This document shows, in pieces, positions 8,337-17,109 of a stretch of DNA of 64,000 nt. The notes under the pieces are model-generated. The model ran no database searches. It had not been told where the DNA came from and was given only the letters and a program-made list of their open reading frames with translations. Made by a program: the position numbers and the translations under genes. The stretch's first letter is position 1; each line of letters starts with the position of its first letter. Source of the DNA: Microbacterium proteolyticum (GTDB lineage: Bacteria; Actinomycetota; Actinomycetes; Actinomycetales; Microbacteriaceae); the NCBI RefSeq assembly GCF_014192415.1, contig NZ_JACHXY010000001.1, forward strand, positions 1,488,001 through 1,552,000. Direction: 5' to 3'.

Positions 8337-9503
8337 ATGCCCGCTTCCTTCGTCTACGACGCCGTCCGCACCCCGTTCGCCCGGCACGGCAGAGCATTCG
8401 CCGACGTGCGCCCCGACGATCTCGCCGCGACCGTGATGGCATCCGTCGTCGAGCGCACCGGCATCGACCCCGCTCGCATCGAGGACATCGTCTTCGGCGA
8501 CGCCAATCAGGCCGGAGAAGACAACCGCAACGTCGCACGCTTCGGCGCGCTGCTCGCGGGCTTCCCCTCGTCGGTGCCCGGAACGACGATCAACCGGCTG
8601 TGCGGCTCGTCTCTGGATGCCGTCATCCAGGGCTCGCGCGCGATCGAGGCCGGAGACGCCGACCTGATCCTCGCCGGCGGCGTCGAATCGATGACCCGCG
8701 CGCCCTTCGTGGTGGAGAAGAGCCCCCGTCCTTTCCCCGCCGCGAATCAGACGATGTGGAACACCTCCATCGGCTGGCGCATGACCAACCCGCGGCTGCG
8801 GAAGGACTGGACGATCTCGAACGGCGAGAGCGCCGAGAGGCTCGCCCAGATCTACGCCATCTCGCGCGAGGAGCAGGACGCCTTCGCCGCCCGCAGCCAC
8901 CGCCTCGCCGCCGCCGCGTGGGCCGCGGGACGGTTCGACGATGAGATCGTGCAGGTCGAGGCTCACGCGCTCGCGCGTGACGAGGGCATTCGCGACGACT
9001 CCACCGCCGAGGTGCTCGCGGGCCTGCGCCCGGCGTTCCAGAAGGACGGCACGGTCACGGCGGGCAACTCCTCGCCCATCAACGACGGGGCCTCGGCGGT
9101 CCTGCTGGGTTCCGAGGGGTCGCTGGATGCCGAGCCCCTCGCCCGTATCGCCGGTCGCGCCGCGTTCGGCAACGACCCCGACGTCTTCGGCGTCGCCCCC
9201 GTCGAGGCAGCCAACCGCGCGCTGGCCCGCGCCGGCCGATCGTGGCGCGACGTCACCTTCGTCGAGCTGAACGAGGCCTTCGCCTCGCAGACCCTCGCCT
9301 GCGCGAAGCTGTGGACCGAGCTCGACCCGGAGCTGCTCAACGAGAACGGCGGCGCGATCGCGATCGGCCACCCGCTGGGCGCCTCGGGCGGACGCATCAT
9401 CGCCCGCGCCGCGCACGAGCTGAAGCGCCGCGGCGGCGGCGTCGCCGTGACGGCCATCTGCATCGGCGTGGGCCAGGGCCTCGCGGTGGTGCTGGAACGC
9501 TGA
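8337..9503 (+). CDS. pcaF: 3-oxoadipyl-CoA thiolase
   Basis: 388-residue thiolase that cleaves 3-oxoadipyl-CoA to succinyl-CoA and acetyl-CoA, the last step of the pathway. Catalytic nucleophile is C89 in NRLCGSSLDAV; the conserved NEAFA, GHPLGASGGRI (His) and CIGVGQG (second Cys) motifs are present near the C-terminus. Gene order pcaI-pcaJ-pcaF supports the 3-oxoadipyl substrate rather than generic acetyl-CoA acyltransferase activity. Confidence 0.93.
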   Translation: MPASFVYDAVRTPFARHGRAFADVRPDDLAATVMASVVERTGIDPARIEDIVFGDANQAGEDNRNVARFGALLAGFPSSVPGTTINRLCGSSLDAVIQGSRAIEAGDADLILAGGVESMTRAPFVVEKSPRPFPAANQTMWNTSIGWRMTNPRLRKDWTISNGESAERLAQIYAISREEQDAFAARSHRLAAAAWAAGRFDDEIVQVEAHALARDEGIRDDSTAEVLAGLRPAFQKDGTVTAGNSSPINDGASAVLLGSEGSLDAEPLARIAGRAAFGNDPDVFGVAPVEAANRALARAGRSWRDVTFVELNEAFASQTLACAKLWTELDPELLNENGGAIAIGHPLGASGGRIIARAAHELKRRGGGVAVTAICIGVGQGLAVVLER

Positions 9504-9570
9504 CGCCGGTCCCCGGCATCCGTGCGACGAGAACGGGGCGAACGCTGACTGATGCCGAACATCACAAGCT

Positions 9571-9587
9571 CTTATGTCTGAATGAGG
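9571..9587. promoter_or_regulatory. GACATWAG-type site upstream of the first CGD-like gene (site A)
   Basis: CTTATGTCTGAATGAGG; its minus-strand reading contains GACATAAG (9578-9571) in the context ATTCAGACATAAG. This resembles the sites near 19470, 28069 and 39462. It lies about 50 bp before the start codon at 9634, in a promoter-like position. Confidence 0.5.
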
Positions 9588-9633
9588 CAGAAGCGGGGTA
9601 GCGTCGAAGCGACACCAGAGAGAGTGAGCGACG

Positions 9634-10944
9634 ATGCTTCTCGAGAGAGACCTCATCCAGTCCGTCGGCTTCCGCAACGTCCGCGAGGGCGGCGCGGATG
9701 GCTCCGTCACCGGATTCCAGTTCCGCGTGCGGATGCCGTCGTACCGCGGGATGGCCGCCTCGCTCATCGACGGGATCGGTGTGCGCATCCCGGGGCTCGT
9801 CGACGTCGAACCCGACGTACCGCTGTGGACCCTCCAGGGGCGGCAGTACACCCTCGCAGAGCTGTGGGACGGCGACGGCGTGCGCTGGCCGCTCGAGGAC
9901 GCGGCGATCATCACCGTGCCGCTGTCCGGCGGCCTGCCCGACGGCACGCACGAACTGTCGATCGACCTGCGCCTGCGCATGTCGTACATCCCCGAGGAGC
10001 ACCAGCCGAGCCGCTACCGCGTCACCAAAAACGTCACGCTCGCGCCCGTGGCATCCGGTGCTCCCTTCCGCTACGGCGTCTCGCTGTACAGCTACATGGG
10101 CGACTACGGCACCGTGATGGACCTCGAGACCGCGCTCGCCTCGATCGCCGACCTCGGGGCGACGGGCGTGGAGATCCTCGGCGAGGGACACGTGCCGAAC
10201 TACCCGAACCCCTCGCAGGAGTGGGTCGACGACTGGTTCGCGCTCCTCGAGAAGTACGGCCTCGAGCCCACCAACTTCGGCTCGTGGATCGACACGCGCC
10301 TGCACTCCAGCGGCCCGAACGGCCGTGACATGACGGTGGAAGAGGGGACGGCCGCCCTGCAGCGCGATCTGCGCCTCGCCCGGCGTCTGGGCTTCCGCTT
10401 CGTGCGGCCGAAGATCGGCGTGGTCTCGAGCGACCTCATTCCGCACCCGATCTGGACCGAGGTCGTCGAAGCCTCGCTGCCGCTGGCGGAGGAGCTCGAC
10501 GTGATCATCTGCCCCGAGATCCACTCGCCCACCCCCATCAAGCACGAGGTCGTCGACGACTACATCGCCCTCATCCGCCGCACCGGCACGAAGCACTTCG
10601 GCCTCCTGCTCGACACGGGCATCTTCCAGGACCGCCCGATCCCGCTGAAGCCCGGTGAGCTGCCAGGGCACCGTCCGGCCTTCCTCGACGGCATCCACGT
10701 CGACCCCGCCGACGTGTTCGACGTGATCGAGAACGTCGTCTTCATCCAGGCGAAGTTCCACGACATCGACGCGCAGCTCGACGACCAGCAGATCCCCTGG
10801 GAGCCCGTGCTGAAGGCGTTGAAGGACGCGGGGTACACCGGATACCTCTCCAGCGAGTACGAGGGCGAACGCGAACCCTGGCGCAGCATCGAACAGGTCC
10901 GCCGCCAGCACTCGCTGATGCGCCAGATCGCCGATCGAATCTGA
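9634..10944 (+). CDS. CGD-like protein: fused beta (DUF6379-type) and alpha (TIM-barrel) domains
   Basis: 436 residues. Residues about 1-137 form a beta-sandwich-like domain resembling the beta subunit of C-glycoside deglycosidases, with the shared motif RMPSYRGMAASLIDG. Residues about 143-436 are a sugar isomerase/AP-endonuclease-2 TIM barrel resembling the alpha subunit, with CPEIHSP (E295, H297), LLLDTG and SSEYEG (E408). The usual His of HxKF is Gln here (Q372 in IQAKF), so the metal site may differ. CGD enzymes cleave the C-C bond of 3-keto C-glucosides (DgpBC and CarBC families); the specific reaction here is inferred. Start ATG lies 18 nt after an AGAGAGTGAG stretch. Confidence 0.72.
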   Translation: MLLERDLIQSVGFRNVREGGADGSVTGFQFRVRMPSYRGMAASLIDGIGVRIPGLVDVEPDVPLWTLQGRQYTLAELWDGDGVRWPLEDAAIITVPLSGGLPDGTHELSIDLRLRMSYIPEEHQPSRYRVTKNVTLAPVASGAPFRYGVSLYSYMGDYGTVMDLETALASIADLGATGVEILGEGHVPNYPNPSQEWVDDWFALLEKYGLEPTNFGSWIDTRLHSSGPNGRDMTVEEGTAALQRDLRLARRLGFRFVRPKIGVVSSDLIPHPIWTEVVEASLPLAEELDVIICPEIHSPTPIKHEVVDDYIALIRRTGTKHFGLLLDTGIFQDRPIPLKPGELPGHRPAFLDGIHVDPADVFDVIENVVFIQAKFHDIDAQLDDQQIPWEPVLKALKDAGYTGYLSSEYEGEREPWRSIEQVRRQHSLMRQIADRI

Positions 10945-11020
10945 GCCGGCCTGCAACCGGCCACCCCGCCCCCGACGCGCATCCACCGCACCCGCGTCCA
11001 CCGCACTGAGGAGACCCCCA

Positions 11021-12499
11021 ATGCCCAACGGCCTCATCCACGACGACAGCCTGCGCGCGCACCCCGACGGGCTCGCCCTGCGCCTGACCATCCCCTGGTA
11101 CCGCAGCCTCTGGCTGTCGTCGGTGACGACGCTCGCGCTCACCGTCGACGGAGAGCACGTGGAGGCCGACGACCTCCGGGTCGCATTCGGCGACACCTCC
11201 TACCGGCTCGACGAACTGCCCGAACAGAGCGAACGGCTCTGGTTCCTGCAGGAGCACCCGCTGCTGATCGCCCGCCGCGCCGCCCCGGTCGCGCTCGGCG
11301 AGACCCACGACGTCGTGCTGCACGGCGAGCTGCGCCTGCCCTACATGCAGATCGCGCCCGGTCAGGACGGCGGGCCCGGGATGTACGTGCCGAACGTCGT
11401 GCACGAGGCGAAGACCCTCACCGTGGTCGATGCGGATGCCGGGATCCCCGCGCTCGTGTCCGACGTGACGCCGCCGCCCCCGGCGAGCGACGACGACCCG
11501 TTCCAGCTGGGCCTGACGCTGTACTCGGCGAGTGCGGAGTTCCGGGCGGGGTACTTCGACTTCGACGGCCTGCTCGACCGCGTCGCGGAACTGGGGATCG
11601 GCCCGGGCATCGAGATCGTGGCATCCCAGATGGTGCCGACCTATCCGGTGGTCGGCGACGACTTCGTGCGCACCTGGCGGGCGGCCTTCGACCGGCACGG
11701 GTTCGTCGCGAGCTCGTTCGGGGCGAACCTCGACATGGGGCGTCGACGCGATCGCGACATGACCCCCGACGAGGAGTTCGCATTCTCGACGCTCATGTTC
11801 GAGGGGGCGAAGAAGTTGGGCTTCCCGCTCGTGCGCATCCAGAGCGCGAAGCCCGAACTGCTGCGGCGGTTGCTCCCCCTCGCGGAAGACCTCGAGCTGA
11901 AGCTCGCCTACGAGATCCACGCGCCGATGGGTCCGAACGCGGAGACCGTCCTGCGGGTGCGTGAGACGTACGCCGAGCTCGATTCGCCCCTGCTGGGCTT
12001 CGTGGCCGACTTCTCCTCGACCATGCACGCGATGTCGCCGACCCTGCTGCGGGCCGTGCGCCGAGCGGGTCTCGACGACGAGGCGGTGGCGAAGCTGCAG
12101 GGGATCTGGGCGACGGATGCCACGATGCGCGAGCGCCAGCAGGAGTTCCTCGGCTACCTGCGCGGCCGCGGGATCGACCCGGGTCGCCTGGGGTCGTTCG
12201 CGCACCTGGCCTTCAACATGCACGGCCACGTCGACCCGCGGGAGTGGGCCGACATCATGCCGCAGATCCTGCACGTGCACGCGAAGTTCTACGACATCGA
12301 CGACAGCGGCCAGGAGCCGGCGATCGACTATCCCGAGCTCGTGCGCGTGTTCGTCGAGGGTGGATACCGCGGGTTCTGGTCGAGCGAATGGGAGGGCCAC
12401 GCCTTCGCCGAACTCGGCGAGGTCGACCCCCTGCTGCTCGTGCGGCGCCAGCACGACCTCATCCGCACGTCGATGCGGGCGGTGACGGCGGCCGTCTGA
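11021..12499 (+). CDS. CGD-like protein: fused beta and alpha domains (second fusion)
   Basis: 492 residues with beta domain about 1-145 (LTIPWYRSLWLSSVTTLAL, YRLDELPEQSERLWF) and TIM-barrel alpha domain about 165-485. Putative metal ligands are intact: E298/H300 in YEIHAPMGPN, VADFSSTMH, H418/H420 in HVHAKFYDI and E456 in SSEWEGHAF. The two halves closely match two separate proteins encoded at 22941-23357 (beta) and 21101-22150 (alpha), so this is a fused paralogue of that pair. RBS GAGGAG precedes the ATG. A strong hairpin follows the gene. Substrate unknown; a 3-keto C-glycoside is the best guess. Confidence 0.75.
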   Translation: MPNGLIHDDSLRAHPDGLALRLTIPWYRSLWLSSVTTLALTVDGEHVEADDLRVAFGDTSYRLDELPEQSERLWFLQEHPLLIARRAAPVALGETHDVVLHGELRLPYMQIAPGQDGGPGMYVPNVVHEAKTLTVVDADAGIPALVSDVTPPPPASDDDPFQLGLTLYSASAEFRAGYFDFDGLLDRVAELGIGPGIEIVASQMVPTYPVVGDDFVRTWRAAFDRHGFVASSFGANLDMGRRRDRDMTPDEEFAFSTLMFEGAKKLGFPLVRIQSAKPELLRRLLPLAEDLELKLAYEIHAPMGPNAETVLRVRETYAELDSPLLGFVADFSSTMHAMSPTLLRAVRRAGLDDEAVAKLQGIWATDATMRERQQEFLGYLRGRGIDPGRLGSFAHLAFNMHGHVDPREWADIMPQILHVHAKFYDIDDSGQEPAIDYPELVRVFVEGGYRGFWSSEWEGHAFAELGEVDPLLLVRRQHDLIRTSMRAVTAAV

Positions 12500-12508
12500 G
12501 CGCACCGC

Positions 12509-12542
12509 GGGGTGCGGCGCGCGTGGGGGCGCGCCGCACCCC
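12509..12542. terminator. Hairpin terminator after the second CGD fusion
   Basis: Perfect 14-bp arms (12509-12522 and 12529-12542, GGGGTGCGGCGCGC and its complement) with a 6-nt loop, beginning 9 bp after the stop codon. No long T tract follows. It separates this plus-strand unit from the convergent LysR gene. Confidence 0.7.
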
Positions 12543-12648
12543 GTCGGTGATTCGCGCATCCTCAGCCCGAACGGCTCGGATCCCACGGAGGTTGTGCGCA
12601 CCGCTGAGGCGATGACCCGCGGCACGCGGCCGCGGGACCGGGCGCCGG

Positions 12649-13590
12649 CTACGCGGGAGCGTGTCCGGCGGCGATGATGCGGCCGGCCTCGGCGAACAGG
12701 CCGCGCATCCACTCGTGCTCCGGGTCGCGGGTGTGCGAGGGATGCCACCACAGCGCACTCACGAGAGGCGTCGCGGCGAACGGCAGAGGCACGACCCGGA
12801 TGCCGCCGATCCGCAGCAGGTGCGGGGCGAGCGCCGACTGCACCAGCCCGACGCGACGGGTGCCGCTGACGAAGTGCCCGACCGAGAGGAAGCTCTCCAG
12901 CACCACCTCGATGTGCGGCTCGACGCCGAGCTGCTGGATCTGACGGGCGGCCGAGGTGAAGGCCGACCGCGACTGGAACGTGAGCACCCACGGCATGTCG
13001 GCGAGGTTCTGCATCGTCAGCGCATCGCCGACGTCGCCGTTGTCGGCCGAGACGACCGCGAACCAGTCGTCCTGCCAGAGGTCGAGGTAGGGCAGGCCCG
13101 AGACGGGGCCGTGCGGGATCACCATGCCGTCGGCTGAGCGCAGCCGGTTCGCCGCGTCTTCGACGATGCCGGGGTTGTGCAGCATGTACCGGAACCGCAC
13201 GCCGGGCGCCCTTTCGGCGGCCAGTTGCGACACGATCGTGCCGACGGTGACGAAGCCGTAGTCCGAGCCGTAGATCGAGAACTCGCGGGTGGACTCCGCG
13301 GGCGACCACGACGCCTGGCTCTCGAACACGCGTCGGGCGGCCTCGAGCGCCGTCGTCGTGTGCTCGGTGAGCCGGACGGCGAACGGCGTCAGTTCGTAGG
13401 TGTTGCCGCGTCGGGCCAGGATCTGGTCGTCGAAGTGCGTGCGCAGGCGAGCCAGTGAGGCGCTGAGGGCCGGCTGGCTCAGGTGCAGCCGTTCCGCCGC
13501 GCGGGTGACGCTGCGCTCGGTGAGCAACGCGTCGAGGGCGACCAGGAGGTTCAGGTCGAGGCGCGACAGCGTCGCATGATCGGTCACCAC
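12649..13590 (-). CDS. LysR-family regulator
   Basis: 313 residues: N-terminal winged helix (LDLNLLVALDALLTERSVTR and the recognition helix LSQPALSASLARLR) and a C-terminal type 2 periplasmic-binding-like effector domain. It resembles the NodD/NahR-like branch that senses aromatic compounds. Start is the GTG at 13590, preceded by GAAGGA 7 nt away; a longer reading to 13662 lacks an RBS. It is divergent from the sugar ABC operon starting at 13812 and probably controls it and/or the neighbouring CGD genes. Confidence 0.88.
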   Translation of the reverse strand: MVTDHATLSRLDLNLLVALDALLTERSVTRAAERLHLSQPALSASLARLRTHFDDQILARRGNTYELTPFAVRLTEHTTTALEAARRVFESQASWSPAESTREFSIYGSDYGFVTVGTIVSQLAAERAPGVRFRYMLHNPGIVEDAANRLRSADGMVIPHGPVSGLPYLDLWQDDWFAVVSADNGDVGDALTMQNLADMPWVLTFQSRSAFTSAARQIQQLGVEPHIEVVLESFLSVGHFVSGTRRVGLVQSALAPHLLRIGGIRVVPLPFAATPLVSALWWHPSHTRDPEHEWMRGLFAEAGRIIAAGHAPA

Positions 13591-13691
13591 GTCGTGATCC
13601 TTCGCTCGGGGAAGCTGTGGGCCGATCGTATCAACCGCATCTATGACGGGGCTAGGCCGCATATCCGCGAACGATGAGGCGGGCGTCCCGC

Positions 13692-13747
13692 CTTATGCGC
13701 CACATCGTGAAGACTTATGTGCGTTTTCTACGCATCCCGCCGATACT
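13692..13747 (+). promoter_or_regulatory. Promoter/operator region of the sugar ABC operon (site D)
   Basis: Two CTTATG copies lie 22 bp apart (13692 and 13714). The second, within AGACTTATGTGCG, reads CACATAAGTC on the minus strand and resembles the site at 39462 (GACATAAGTC) over 10 positions with one mismatch. GATACT at 13742-13747 is a plausible -10. The region lies between the divergent LysR gene and the ABC operon, so LysR sites may also be here. Confidence 0.45.
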
Positions 13748-13811
13748 GAGTCACACAGCACAGGCGCTCCCACCGAAGGGCTCGCCGACAACGTCGTCAG
13801 AAAGGCTGGCC

Positions 13812-15104
13812 ATGACTCAGCATCGCCGCGTCACGCGGATCGCAGGTCTCCTCGCTCTTCCCGCCACCGCCGCTCTCGTCCTCGCCGGATGCTCCGGCGG
13901 GGGAACGGGCGGCGCTGCGGAGGGTGATTCCGAATCGTTCACGTTCACCTTCGCCACCTCCAACAACCTCGAGAGCCCCTACGAGACGCTCGCCAAGGAG
14001 TACATGGCGGCGAACCCCGGTGTGACCATCACCACCAACCCCACGCCCAACGACAAGTACGGCGAGACCATCCGCACGCAGCTGCAGGCCGGCAACGCCT
14101 CCGATGTCGTGCAGACCACGCCCGGATCGGGCGACGCCCGCGGCCTCATTCCCCTCGCGGAGGCCGGCTTCCTCGAGCCCCTCGGCGACACCGCCACCTC
14201 GCTCGTCCCCTCCGGCAGCGAGACGCTGTTCGAGGTCGACGGCAAGACCTACGGTCAGCCCCTCGACTTCACCATCGCTGCCGTGGTCGCCAGCATGGGA
14301 ACCGCCGGCATGAACGGCATCACCGAGTGGCCGACCACGATGGACGACTTCTACGCGGACTGCACCGCACTCGCGGGTCAGGGCAAGTCGATGCTCGCCC
14401 TCGCCGGTGCCGCCGGCCCCAATGCGGGTCTGACCGCCCAGGGCATCGCCGCCACCCGCGTGTACGCGTCCGACCCGGAGTTCAACACCGAGCGCGCCGC
14501 GGGCGAGACCACCTTCGCCGACAGCAAGGGCTGGGCCGACGCGCTCCAGACCATCGTCGACCTCAAGGACGGCGGCTGCTTCCAGCCCGGTGCCGAGGGC
14601 GGCGGCTTCGACGCCATCACCAACGGCCTCGCCCAGGGCACCTCCGTCGGCAGCTTCATCCCGTCGGGCTCGGCGGTCGAGATCGCCACGGCGGCCCCGC
14701 CGGAGGCCGACTTCAAGGTGCAGCCCTTCCCGGCGGCCGACGGCGGCAAGCCCTACGTGCTGGCGAGCTCGAACTACACGATCTCCATCAACGCGAAGTC
14801 GACCAAGAAGGATGCCGCGACGAAGTTCGTCGACTGGCTGGCGACGCCCGACGCGCAGCAGAAGTACTACGAGGCCTCGGGGCTGCTCCCCATCTCGGAG
14901 TACAAGAACCTCGACCTCAGCGACACGATCTACTCCGAGGTCGTCACCGACATCTCGAACGGTTCGTACACGACGCTGCCGAACAACGTCTGGCCCAACC
15001 CGGCCGTCTACGAGGCGCTGCAGGTGGGCGTCCAGGGTCTGCTGACCGGCCAGACCAGCATCGACCAGGTGCTTCAGAACATGGATTCGGCCTGGGGCAA
15101 CTGA
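13812..15104 (+). CDS. Sugar ABC transporter substrate-binding lipoprotein
   Basis: 430-residue extracellular solute-binding protein of family 1 (maltose/oligosaccharide type). It has a signal peptide with lipobox LVLAGC, so it is anchored to the outer face of the membrane by a diacylglyceryl Cys. FATSNNLESPYETLAKEY and the C-terminal KKDAATKFVDWLATPDAQQ segment are typical of the cluster B binding proteins. Start ATG at 13812 has AAAGG at 13801-13805; the in-frame ATG at 13674 would place 46 residues ahead of the signal peptide. Context suggests it binds a glycoside. Confidence 0.9.
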   Translation: MTQHRRVTRIAGLLALPATAALVLAGCSGGGTGGAAEGDSESFTFTFATSNNLESPYETLAKEYMAANPGVTITTNPTPNDKYGETIRTQLQAGNASDVVQTTPGSGDARGLIPLAEAGFLEPLGDTATSLVPSGSETLFEVDGKTYGQPLDFTIAAVVASMGTAGMNGITEWPTTMDDFYADCTALAGQGKSMLALAGAAGPNAGLTAQGIAATRVYASDPEFNTERAAGETTFADSKGWADALQTIVDLKDGGCFQPGAEGGGFDAITNGLAQGTSVGSFIPSGSAVEIATAAPPEADFKVQPFPAADGGKPYVLASSNYTISINAKSTKKDAATKFVDWLATPDAQQKYYEASGLLPISEYKNLDLSDTIYSEVVTDISNGSYTTLPNNVWPNPAVYEALQVGVQGLLTGQTSIDQVLQNMDSAWGN

Positions 15105-15109
15105 GAGAT

Positions 15110-15144
15110 TCCGCCGCCCGGGACGTCGAGACCCGGGCGGCGGA
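15110..15144 (+). terminator. Stem-loop between binding protein and permease genes
   Basis: Perfect 13-bp GC-rich arms (15110-15122 and 15132-15144) with a 9-nt loop, starting 5 nt after the binding-protein stop. Such stem-loops in sugar ABC operons stabilise the upstream mRNA or partly stop transcription, giving more binding protein than permease. There is no U tract. Confidence 0.6.
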
Positions 15145-15176
15145 GCCGCACCCCGATCGAGGATGACGAGGATCTG

Positions 15177-16154
15177 ATGAGCACCACCTTCCGAAGCGGC
15201 GACATCGCCGCCACCGAGACTGAACGCGTGGTCCTGCCCGGCCGCGGCGGTCGCCGCCGCCGCACGGCACCCGCTCCGCGTCGAAAGGGCCTGCTGCAGT
15301 TCGGCTACTGGTGGTGGGCACTGCCCGGGGTGCTCTTCGTCATCGGCATCCACTACGTCGCCACCAGCATCGGCGGCTTCTTCTCCTTCACGAACTGGAC
15401 GGGCATCGGCGCCTTCGACCTCGTCGGGCTCGACAACTTCGTCCGCATCTTCCAGGACCCCACCAAGATCGGCGCCCTGTGGAACACCCTGTTCCTGGCG
15501 TTCGGCTCGGTGATCCTCAGCAACGTCCTGGGCCTCGGCGTGGCGCTGGGCCTGAACCGGGGGCTGAAGAGCCGCTACATCCTGCGGACCCTGTTCTTCA
15601 TGCCGGTGGTGCTGAGCCCGCTGGCCACCTCGTACATCTGGAAGTTCATCTTCGACTACAACGGCCCGCTCAACATCGTGCTGCGGGGGATGGGTCTCGA
15701 CTCGATGGCGCGGGCCTGGATCGCCGACCCCACGTGGGCGATCTGGACGATCCTCGTCGTGCTGGTGTGGCAGAACATCGGCTTCGCGATGGTCATCTAC
15801 ATGGCGGGACTCGCGGCCGTGCCGGTCGAGATCGAGGAGGCCGCGGCGATCGACGGCGCGAACCTCCGACAGCGCTTCTGGCACGTGACGCTTCCCTCGA
15901 TCCGCCCCGCCGTCGCCATCGCGACCACCCTGGGCCTCGTCAACGGCCTGCGCGTGTTCGACCAGATCATGGCGCTCACGGGTGGGGGGCCCGCCGCGGC
16001 GACCGAGACCCTCGCCACGCAGGTCTACAAGCAGTCGTTCGCGCTCGGCAACTTCGGCTACGGCGCGGCGCTCGCGCTGCTGCTGACCTTCATCATCCTG
16101 GTCTTCGCCGTCGTGCAGCAGCGCCTGACCGGCGGCCGCTCGGAGGAGAACTGA
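15177..16154 (+). CDS. Sugar ABC transporter permease (MalF/UgpA-like)
   Basis: 325-residue inner-membrane permease with about six transmembrane segments after a basic N-terminal tail. The EAA loop that contacts the ATPase is EEAAAIDGANLRQRFWHVTLP (residues about 220-240). FFMPVVLSPLATSYIWKFIF and LTGGGPAAATETLATQVYKQ are typical of the MalF-type partner. The next permease gene starts 1 bp after its stop. Confidence 0.92.
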   Translation: MSTTFRSGDIAATETERVVLPGRGGRRRRTAPAPRRKGLLQFGYWWWALPGVLFVIGIHYVATSIGGFFSFTNWTGIGAFDLVGLDNFVRIFQDPTKIGALWNTLFLAFGSVILSNVLGLGVALGLNRGLKSRYILRTLFFMPVVLSPLATSYIWKFIFDYNGPLNIVLRGMGLDSMARAWIADPTWAIWTILVVLVWQNIGFAMVIYMAGLAAVPVEIEEAAAIDGANLRQRFWHVTLPSIRPAVAIATTLGLVNGLRVFDQIMALTGGGPAAATETLATQVYKQSFALGNFGYGAALALLLTFIILVFAVVQQRLTGGRSEEN

Positions 16155-16155
16155 C

Positions 16156-16992
16156 ATGTTCCGTTACACCAAGCTCACGGGCCTGCGGGAATTCCTGTTC
16201 TGGATCGCCGCCCTCGTGTTCCTGCTCCCCTTCTATTTCCTCGTCACCACGTCGCTGAAGTCCGATCGCGAGGTGATCACGTCGTCGACGCTGGCGCCGC
16301 CGGCCGCCCCCGACTTCGGAAACTTCGTCAAGGTGCTCACCGCGACCGGAAACTCCAATGTCGTGATGGGCCTGGTCAACAGCATCATCATCACCGCGGG
16401 CAGCATCGTGCTCATGGTGCTGCTGGGCTCCCTCACCGGCTACGTCATCGCCCGCAGCACGCGGCGCTGGAGCCGCGCGGTGTACTACCTGTTCCTCGTC
16501 GCCATCGTGCTGCCGACCCAGCTGGGCACGGTCCCGCTCTACATCGGCGCCCGTGCGCTCGGCCTCACCGGATCGGCGTGGGGGATGATCATCCTCTACA
16601 CCGGCATGCTGCTGCCGTTGTCGATCTTCCTCTACGCGGGCTTCTTCCGCGGGCTCGGCACCGAGTACGAGGAGGCCGCGACCATCGACGGCGCGAGCCG
16701 CACGCAGATCTTCTTCCGCATCGTGCTGCCGTTGATGTCGCCGGCGACGGGAACCGTTGCGATCCTCGCCGGACTCATCGTCTGGAACGACTTCTTCACG
16801 TCGCTGATCTTCCTCGGCGGATCGGCGAACCAGACCCTGCCGGTGGCCATGTACTACTACATCGGCTCCCTCGTGTCGGCCTGGAACCAGATCTTCGCGA
16901 TCGTCATCGTCTCGATGATCCCGATCCTCGCCTTCTACCTCTTCGCCCAGAAGCGCTTCATCCAGGGCTTCGCCGGCGGCTTGAAGGGCTGA
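16156..16992 (+). CDS. Sugar ABC transporter permease (MalG/UgpE-like)
   Basis: 278-residue partner permease with about six transmembrane segments. The EAA loop is EYEEAATIDGASRTQIFFRI, and the MalG-type C-terminus FAQKRFIQGFAGGLKG is present. No ATPase gene follows; in actinobacteria such importers often share a distant MsiK-type ATPase. The importer presumably brings in the glycoside processed by the neighbouring oxidase and CGD proteins. Confidence 0.92.
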   Translation: MFRYTKLTGLREFLFWIAALVFLLPFYFLVTTSLKSDREVITSSTLAPPAAPDFGNFVKVLTATGNSNVVMGLVNSIIITAGSIVLMVLLGSLTGYVIARSTRRWSRAVYYLFLVAIVLPTQLGTVPLYIGARALGLTGSAWGMIILYTGMLLPLSIFLYAGFFRGLGTEYEEAATIDGASRTQIFFRIVLPLMSPATGTVAILAGLIVWNDFFTSLIFLGGSANQTLPVAMYYYIGSLVSAWNQIFAIVIVSMIPILAFYLFAQKRFIQGFAGGLKG

Positions 16993-17047
16993 CGCCTTCT
17001 CATCGTGGAGGCCGGACCCCCGGCCTCACGGGCCGAGCCCTCCAGAG

Positions 17048-17070
17048 GGATGCCGCGAAGCGCGGCATCC
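17048..17070. terminator. Short hairpin between permease and isomerase genes
   Basis: GGATGCCGCG-AAG-CGCGGCATCC, 10-bp perfect arms, 40 bp upstream of the next start codon. It may mark an mRNA processing or attenuation point inside the operon; there is no U tract. Confidence 0.4.
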
Positions 17071-17109
17071 GTCGACCGTCGCGCCCACGTTTCCCCGAAA
17101 GGACACCCC

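Noticed and set aside
7563..9989. Minus-strand open frame of 808 codons antisense to pcaJ and pcaF
   Set aside because: No motifs, and pcaJ/pcaF are certain.
10742..13309. Long minus-strand open frame of 855 codons antisense to two CGD-like genes and overlapping LysR
   Set aside because: Arg/His-rich composition without motifs. Absence of stops is an effect of high GC; the genes on the other frames have clear families and RBS.
13674..13811. Longer N-terminus for the sugar-binding protein
   Set aside because: Would put 46 residues in front of the signal peptide and cover the promoter region; ATG at 13812 fits the lipoprotein signal.
13797..16157. Minus-strand open frame of 786 codons antisense to the sugar ABC genes
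   Set aside because: Covers a lipoprotein and a permease with secure motifs; the translation is low-complexity Gly/Val/Arg/Asp.
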